Shown here: positions 23,985 to 28,830 of the stretch, piece by piece
How the letters are laid out: every line of letters begins with the position of its first letter
How positions within the stretch are numbered: position 1 is the stretch's first letter
Position numbers and translations under genes: made by a program
The notes under the pieces: model-generated
What the model was told of the DNA's origin: nothing
Databases searched by the model: none
Seen by the model: the letters and a program-made list of their open reading frames with translations, nothing else
Assembly (NCBI GenBank): GCA_964649005.1
Contig: CAZYMD010000045.1
Location: 1-28,830 of the forward strand
Length of the DNA: 28,830 nt
DNA from: CAZGMJ01 sp964649005
Lineage (GTDB): Bacteria > Planctomycetota > Phycisphaerae > Sedimentisphaerales > Anaerobacaceae
Direction of reading: 5' to 3'

Positions 23985-24512
23985 ATGCAGTCAGATTCCG
24001 AATTGGTGAAAATCGTTTTAAGTGGAGATCGGCAGGCGTATGGCAGTCTGTTCCTGCGACACCAGAGATCCGTCCAGGCGATTGCCCTTGCGGTCCTTGG
24101 CGACTACCACGCCGCTCAGGACGCTACACAGCAGGCGTTTGTGACAGCATATACAAGGCTCCGCGGCCTGCGAAAGGCCTCGTCCTTTGGCCCTTGGATT
24201 CGCAAAATCGCCAGAAATGAGGCAATACAGATTGCCCGTGCGGCAAACAAGCAGAACAACGCACAACCACCCGCACAAAGGGCAGGCACGCCGCCAAACG
24301 ATGGTGAAGTTGATGAGCCAAATCGCAGGCTTCTCGATGCCGTGATGCGTCTGCCCAGGCACGAAAGAGAAGTTATTATGCTCCGCTACTTCGAGGATCA
24401 CTCCGTAAAAACAATCGGCCAAATGACTGCAAGGCCAATCGGCACCGTAACAATGCAGCTTTCACGTGCTCGGGCGCATCTGCAGAAATTGTTAAAGGAG
24501 AGTTCATCATGA
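23985..24512 (+). CDS. ECF-type RNA polymerase sigma factor
   Basis: The 175-residue sigma-70 family protein has region 2 (about residues 5-75, with DRQAYGSLFLRHQRSVQAIALAV, then DAAQDATQQAFVTAY with the usual acidic-aromatic pattern) and region 4 (about 118-172, LPRHEREVIMLRYFEDHSVKTIGQM, then GTVTMQLSRARAHLQKLL). Region 3 is absent, as in ECF factors. The frame is open 41 codons upstream, but AGGA seven bases before the ATG at 23985 and the family's usual start favour this one. It overlaps the next gene by four bases (ATGA), the usual arrangement of sigma and its membrane partner. Confidence 0.9.
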   Translation: MQSDSELVKIVLSGDRQAYGSLFLRHQRSVQAIALAVLGDYHAAQDATQQAFVTAYTRLRGLRKASSFGPWIRKIARNEAIQIARAANKQNNAQPPAQRAGTPPNDGEVDEPNRRLLDAVMRLPRHEREVIMLRYFEDHSVKTIGQMTARPIGTVTMQLSRARAHLQKLLKESSS

Positions 24513-26137
24513 ATAAACATGAGGAAAAACTCGAAAACATGCTAAAAGGTCTTGGCGACATGCTTAGATCACAGCCTTCGGTCGTAAAAGATGGAATGCA
24601 GGCAATTGAACAAGTCAAACAAGTAAAACACTCACACCACTTCGCCTCCCTCCCTGTATGGGCGAGATCGGGCATAGGCCTTGCCGCCTGCCTTCTGATA
24701 GGAGCCTGCTTGTGGTTCTCAATCGCAGGACCTATGAGTATCACGTTGGCGGATGTCGAAAAATCAATAGACTCCAAAACCTGGGTCCTCATCGAATATG
24801 ATGATGGCGCACGGGAATGGGCAAACCTACCCGAACGACGAAGCTTCTATACCAGCCAGGATACCGATGGCAGCAATTTCTACACAGGCATGCGCGACCA
24901 CGTCCAGGGTGTCTGGCGATACTACCACAGCAACTGGGGCAGGCAGGTCCACGAGAAACCATTCACCCCCAGGCCATATCCTCAAACGCCATGGGAATAC
25001 GCAGTGGATGGCTGGGATAACCAAGGTGTCATGCAATCCCCCCGCGTGATGGTCGAGAAATTCCCCGATACTATCGATGATCGCCAGGTCGTCCGGTTCG
25101 ATACATACAACATCGGCCCTCTTGAAATACGCTGCCTAGTCCGTCAGGTCTGGGCGGACCCCGAAACTCGCTTGCCTATTCGTATTCGCAAGTTCTCAGG
25201 ACCCGACCGGAGAAACGAGATCAAAACAGGCGATTTCTCATTCCCCCAGAAAGGCCCCTCCAGTATCTACGATCTTGGAGCCCCACAGGGACTGCCCCTC
25301 GTAGTCAATTGGGGAATCATGAACCCCGATGCGAGAACCATTGTGGATGCGGCAGAAAAGGCGTGTCATAACCTCCCGAAGAATATGCGCATTGTAACCA
25401 GGAGTAAATATAGCCTGTCGATCGTTCATCGTTGTGGCGACAAACTCCGCAGCGTATCTTACGGATTAACAACTCCCGAACACAACAATCCGCTCGAACT
25501 CGAACTGCCCAAGACTAATCAACAGATAAGCCAGTGGGCCTCGAAGAATCTCATCCTCGTCGATCTGTGCATCTTCGATGGCCAATACGAATATTCATAC
25601 AATACCGGCAAAGGCCTGTGGGAGTCCGGCGAGAATCCGGGATATTCTCTGAGTGTGCGTCGGCGTGACAGCGACTGGATCGACGTGCTTATTCCGATTC
25701 GGGATCAATGGCCCTACATTAGCAACGTAGGCCCCATGAGAGTAATAGCCGACGACCCGGCGGTGCCATCAGGATGTGTTATGCTTAAGTACGAAGGCTC
25801 GGACCTGCAACGTCACTGGTACGTCGATCCCGAGTGTGATTATATTTGCGTCAAGCAGTCAGAGTTTCGTAAGGATCAGGAAACCGGCCAGTGGGTGAAA
25901 GAAGATCACGGTCAGACTGAACGCACAGACCTTACCCGCCTGCCCTCGGGCCAGTGGTATGCCGGGACAATCATGTATCCGGAAATCTTGAGAGCAACAA
26001 CCAGGCTCGAAATAGAACTGCTGACAGACGCTGACATCGAACGCCTTACAGGCAAAGACGATCCGACAGATTTCTTCGATGGCGAAAAACTGCTAAAGGA
26101 CGCAATGGACAAAAAAGCTAAAGTCACGTTCTGGTAA
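24509..26137 (+). CDS. Membrane protein partner of the ECF sigma factor, probable anti-sigma
   Basis: The 542-residue protein has a short N-terminal cytoplasmic part (about 1-50), one membrane helix (about 54-74, ACLLIGACLWFSIAG) and a domain of about 460 residues outside the cytoplasm. The N-terminal part lacks the His-x3-Cys-x2-Cys zinc anti-sigma motif, so the anti-sigma call rests on gene order and topology. I recognise no domain in the outer part, which contains many Trp and Tyr residues and segments such as LIEYDDGAREWANLPERR that resemble exported planctomycete sensors or lipoprotein-sorting-like folds. Translation is coupled to the sigma gene by the ATGA overlap. Confidence 0.75.
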   Translation: MNKHEEKLENMLKGLGDMLRSQPSVVKDGMQAIEQVKQVKHSHHFASLPVWARSGIGLAACLLIGACLWFSIAGPMSITLADVEKSIDSKTWVLIEYDDGAREWANLPERRSFYTSQDTDGSNFYTGMRDHVQGVWRYYHSNWGRQVHEKPFTPRPYPQTPWEYAVDGWDNQGVMQSPRVMVEKFPDTIDDRQVVRFDTYNIGPLEIRCLVRQVWADPETRLPIRIRKFSGPDRRNEIKTGDFSFPQKGPSSIYDLGAPQGLPLVVNWGIMNPDARTIVDAAEKACHNLPKNMRIVTRSKYSLSIVHRCGDKLRSVSYGLTTPEHNNPLELELPKTNQQISQWASKNLILVDLCIFDGQYEYSYNTGKGLWESGENPGYSLSVRRRDSDWIDVLIPIRDQWPYISNVGPMRVIADDPAVPSGCVMLKYEGSDLQRHWYVDPECDYICVKQSEFRKDQETGQWVKEDHGQTERTDLTRLPSGQWYAGTIMYPEILRATTRLEIELLTDADIERLTGKDDPTDFFDGEKLLKDAMDKKAKVTFW

Positions 26138-26172
26138 TATCTCACCCCCCCAGTGCTTTTTAATATGGCGAC

Positions 26173-26366
26173 TATAATGCTCGGATCGCCCCGCCCGAAT
26201 GGACTGGGCGATCCGCAGCCATTGTGCATATCTCAATTTAAGAAATGGCAATAATCACCGTAGTTCGACCGGCAGAACTACGCAAGTAAGAATTTGCAAC
26301 AGAGGCACACTGCACTGCTGATTGCGTGTGATAAGGATGTTCTTAGCGGGATTATGGGGCCTCTGA
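26173..26366 (+). other. Hairpin-rich intergenic segment, possible structured RNA
   Basis: A perfect TATAAT (26173-26178) is followed by a 10-bp perfect hairpin (26182-26191 with 26206-26215) and an 8-bp perfect hairpin (26259-26266 with 26275-26282). A third stem follows (26306-26330, 8 pairs with one bulge), enclosed by a 7-bp stem (26300-26306 with 26359-26365). There is no good -35 and no T-run terminator. It could be a small RNA, the 3' end of the sigma-operon mRNA, or chance. No gene is seen here. Confidence 0.3.
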
Positions 26367-26432
26367 ACCAACGCTGACAGCCACATCGAAACCGCAGGCA
26401 AGCGTACTAGCGCCCCAATCGTGTCATTTCTC

Positions 26433-26461
26433 TTGACTTACCCTCTCCAAATTGCTACAAT
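26433..26461 (+). promoter_or_regulatory. Promoter of the C39-like membrane protein gene
   Basis: TTGACT (26433-26438) and TACAAT (26456-26461) are spaced by exactly 17 bases, 46 bases before the ATG at 26508. The match is strong, and it rules out the upstream ATG at 26421 as the true start. Confidence 0.65.
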
Positions 26462-26507
26462 AAACCCAATTAAGTCGTATTTGGATTATCTGAATGGGGA
26501 GGGCCTA

Positions 26508-27335
26508 ATGGGGCTCTGGGTTCAAACTGCAGGTCTGGTGCTCGCGGCGGTTGGTGGTGTCATCGCAGGCACGTTTTTCTCCAGGCTGAGAAAGCGATTT
26601 TGGATTCTCGGCTATGCCATCCCCATGATCCTGATATTGATACTCCTGACTGCCAGATACAATCCCTGGTATGGCTTCGTCGCACCTATCTCATGGATCA
26701 CCGCAGGCCGTATCAGGTTCGTTGTCTATGCGTTCGTAGTCACAATGGGCCTGACGGCGCCGTTCTCGCGCCTGCCGCATAGGTTCGAAAAAGTACTCGT
26801 GCTTGTGCTGATGACCGTTTTCGTTGTCTGTTTCTCCATCGTGCCTTTTACCGCGCCAGCCTTCTTTAGAGAAACGCTGTCCGGGCTTACAACCAATCTC
26901 GACTCGGATGGCATCTGCCTGCAATCAACGCTCTACACCTGTGGACCCGCAGCCGCCGTAACAGCATTAAAGCAGCTCGGTCTGCCCGCGGATGAGGGTG
27001 AACTCGCAGTCCTCTCGTATTCGAGCCCGATCACAGGAACACTGCCAGGCGCCCTCTGCACAGCCCTTGAGAACAAGTACCACGACCAGGGACTCGAATG
27101 TCAATACCGCGGCTTCGACTCGATCCGCCAATTGAACGCAGAAGGCATAACCCTGGCCATCGTCCGTGACGCCTTCCTCTGGGACCACTGCATTGCCATC
27201 CTCCAGGTCTCCGACAGCAGCGTCACCGTTGCGGACCCCGTTTACGGAAGGATGTCAATCCCACGCAACGAATTCCGCAAAATATGGCGATTCTGCGGGA
27301 TCGTACTCAAACGCAACTACCCCCGCAGCACTTAG
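26508..27335 (+). CDS. Membrane protein with C39-like cysteine peptidase domain
   Basis: The 275-residue protein has four membrane helices in its first half (about residues 5-24, 30-48, 68-84 and 94-118). A papain-like C39 domain follows, with oxyanion Gln139, catalytic Cys145 (QSTLYTCGPAA), His227 (DHCIAIL) and Asp243 (ADPVYG). C39 domains cleave double-glycine leader peptides or act as bacteriocin/peptide-export proteases, usually fused to ABC transporters; here there is neither an ABC domain nor a transporter gene nearby. GGGGAGG just upstream supports the start. The catalytic triad looks intact, so it is probably an active membrane protease of unknown substrate. Confidence 0.8.
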   Translation: MGLWVQTAGLVLAAVGGVIAGTFFSRLRKRFWILGYAIPMILILILLTARYNPWYGFVAPISWITAGRIRFVVYAFVVTMGLTAPFSRLPHRFEKVLVLVLMTVFVVCFSIVPFTAPAFFRETLSGLTTNLDSDGICLQSTLYTCGPAAAVTALKQLGLPADEGELAVLSYSSPITGTLPGALCTALENKYHDQGLECQYRGFDSIRQLNAEGITLAIVRDAFLWDHCIAILQVSDSSVTVADPVYGRMSIPRNEFRKIWRFCGIVLKRNYPRST

Positions 27336-27592
27336 GCAAAGACTGCACTCGCCTTCCATCGAGAGGGCGAGCCCGTCACTCCACTCGGCTCCGACCGAAA
27401 GCCCCGAACCGCTGGCGATTCTTCAAAAACTGCCCGACCGCTTGTCACTTTGGCTGTTTTTTCGGCTCAAATACCAACTATTTTACCCAAGTGTGACATA
27501 CTGTTGTCACGATAGAAAAATTATTATGGGAAAAAGGTGTTGTTTCCAACGATAATAGCTATAGGCAGCGAGTGTCTCCAGCTCCGCAGTTC

Positions 27593-27655
27593 AGATCGGG
27601 AGACCGGCCGGGTCGCACGGCTGTCCGCTAAAAGACCTGGCCGGGTTTCCGATCT
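27593..27655 (+). repeat. Long imperfect inverted repeat (22-bp arms)
   Basis: Arms at 27593-27614 and 27634-27655 pair over 22 positions around a 19-base loop. Three of the four differences would be G-U pairs if the plus strand were transcribed, leaving one true mismatch. An alternative 6-bp stem (27574-27579 with 27599-27604) competes with the left arm. There is no T-run. It lies between the convergent C39 gene and the broken beta-helix gene, so a transcription barrier, a mobile-element end or a structured RNA are all possible. The 27336-27700 gap holds nothing else I recognise. Confidence 0.6.
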
Positions 27656-27700
27656 CAGCCACCGGGTAACTCAAGTATCCCATAAAAGCCGCTGAACGCC

Positions 27701-28416
27701 TCAGCCACTCCTGAGCACAACGAAAACACCGAATTCCCCCCTCATGGGCGCCCCAATAATGCCTCCCTGGCAAATACCCTCACAAACCACCTCGCCGAAC
27801 ACATCCTGCGGATTCATCAACCTGAAACGCTCTCCATCGGCAAAAAAACCGTCCACAGGTACATCAACCTCTTCAAGACCCTCCCAGTTGAAGACCACAA
27901 GGTGCGCCCGGTTTTGTTTATATTTGTTTGGCAGTAAAACAATCTTGCTACCCTTGGGTCGAGGTCCCCCCTTGCCGATGATGAGATTCTCGCTCTGGGT
28001 CGCACTGCGGTACCTGATAATCTCCAGCCCGCCATTAACGATCACATTGTCACGAACCTCGCAATCCTCATTGTACGGCGCGTTATAGCCAATCCGCATG
28101 TTCACATCGTACAGGTAGTTCTCGATTGCGCGAATCCCCTTGCTTGGCTGCCCGCCCCCGATTAGGAATGGCCCTCGCCCGTAACAGATATTCTGCTGGG
28201 TCAGATAATTGTTCACAAACACCCAGCCCGAACTTCCTGTACGCCCCCCATCGCTGATGCAATATCCCAGGGCGACACGATAGTCCCAGTGTTATCAGCT
28301 TTGCCTTCAGTACTAACGTACCAATCTCTCGCTGTGCAAGGCAATGCAAACACACAAAAAAGATTTATTCCCATCAATGCACGCACAAGGCTGCTGCTCT
28401 GTATTTGTGATTTCAT
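27701..28416 (-). pseudogene. Exported parallel beta-helix protein gene with internal deletion and frameshift
   Basis: The 5' part (from the ATG at 28416) gives a signal peptide and then RDWYVSTEGKADNTGTIVSPWDIASAMGG, the usual N-terminus of exported right-handed beta-helix proteins (often polysaccharide lyases). It runs into a stop at 28213 after an aberrant tail. The 3' part, in another frame (27701 to about 28255), gives ISDGGRTGSSGWVFVNNYL and further Asn/Gly-rich rungs to a normal stop. The central several hundred residues expected of such proteins are missing. The join lies in the stretch gcatcagcgatgggggg (about 28240-28260), which both frames can read. The gene is almost certainly non-functional. 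Confidence 0.75.
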
Positions 28417-28646
28417 AATTCAATATCCAATGCCCTATTTAGATTATAGACCTATGGGTTTGCCAAACGTTAAGCTCTATTATAAATCTCTATATGCAAC
28501 GTTTAACAGGATAATAGAGAGGGGGGGTATATTTCATCGAAGAATATCGCGATATAACTGAAATGTGCAATAGCGGCGTAAAAATAAAGGCATAAAATGA
28601 AATTGCGAAATTTTCTATAAAAAGCAAACTTTTTTCAATCAAGGGC

Positions 28647-28704
<58 letters not shown>

Positions 28705-28823
28705 GTGGAGATGTAAATATATTATTGATAGTCGCCATGTCTGTCGACGGGACAAGGTGTGGCGTGTATCATTATTTTTTGAGGGGCACAGTTGCCTATG
28801 GAGTGAGAGCAAACGGAGGGTTG

Positions 28824-28830
28824 ATGGAGA
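28824..28830 (+). CDS. Possible start of a gene running off the right edge
   Basis: GGAGGG (28815-28820) lies three bases before an ATG at 28824, and the window ends two codons later. The ribosome site is strong, but the frame cannot be tested. If real, this gene would be the one downstream of the TAG tract. Confidence 0.2.

Noticed and set aside
26421..26507. 29-codon N-terminal extension of the C39-like protein
   Set aside because: The strong promoter lies inside it, and the downstream ATG has a much better ribosome site.
27634..27655. Resemblance of the inverted-repeat arm (AGATCGGAA on the minus strand) to a sequencing adapter
   Set aside because: Only about nine bases match and the following bases differ, so contamination is unlikely.
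27560..27700. Riboswitch (cyclic di-GMP, cobalamin, TPP) in the gap after the C39 gene
   Set aside because: Some short motifs looked similar, but none of the conserved cores are complete and no gene follows in the right direction.

Overview
The window looks like a chromosomal segment from an anaerobic or microaerophilic bacterium, most likely a planctomycete of the Phycisphaerae/Sedimentisphaerales type. That placement is an inference from gene style: an exported GH127 enzyme, a parallel beta-helix protein, a small ECF sigma factor with a large membrane partner, an HTH/acidic/membrane protein, and an oxygen-defence set typical of anaerobes. No rRNA, CRISPR array, integrase, transposase or phage gene was seen.

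Layout. At 1-27 is the 5' part of a tRNA on the minus strand, with its promoter. At 268-1710 is an HTH-acidic-membrane protein with a clear terminator, followed by a short Ig-like gene remnant. On the minus strand are an exported GH127 (DUF1680) glycosidase (2078-3907) and a two-helix membrane protein with a TPR-like tail (4269-5249). At 5520-6794 is an exported serpin. At 7018-10744 is a four-gene operon: a YtrA-type GntR repressor, an ABC-2 ATPase, its permease and a large membrane protein ending in a zinc ribbon. A 21-bp palindrome overlaps its promoter.

The core of the window is a minus-strand island from 20838 down to 10759. In transcription order it encodes a PerR-like regulator, rubrerythrin, heme catalase, a Ni-superoxide dismutase fused to thiol peroxidase (Tpx), flavodiiron protein, desulfoferrodoxin, two YeeE/YedE membrane proteins, ferritin, a rubrerythrin-like ferritin-family protein, a flavin reductase-rubredoxin fusion (Hrb type) and glucose-6-phosphate dehydrogenase. 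These fit one system: Zwf supplies NADPH, the flavin reductase/rubredoxin passes electrons to flavodiiron protein, desulfoferrodoxin and rubrerythrin, catalase and Tpx remove peroxide, ferritin holds iron, and PerR senses peroxide.

The most unusual gene is the NiSOD-Tpx fusion. A Sec-type signal peptide ends exactly before the His-Cys-x-x-Pro-Cys nickel hook, so signal peptidase could create the N-terminal His that NiSOD needs. At the domain boundary there is a strong internal Shine-Dalgarno and ATG, so free cytoplasmic Tpx could also be made. The flavin reductase-rubredoxin gene has the same arrangement, with the same 8-nt spacing, at its own domain boundary.

The right part holds a small coiled-coil protein, a large exported protein, an ECF sigma/membrane-partner pair, a hairpin-rich intergenic segment, a C39-like membrane peptidase with a strong promoter, a 22-bp inverted repeat, an exported beta-helix gene broken by an internal deletion, and a (TAG)14 tract lying between -35-like and -10-like hexamers at the right edge.
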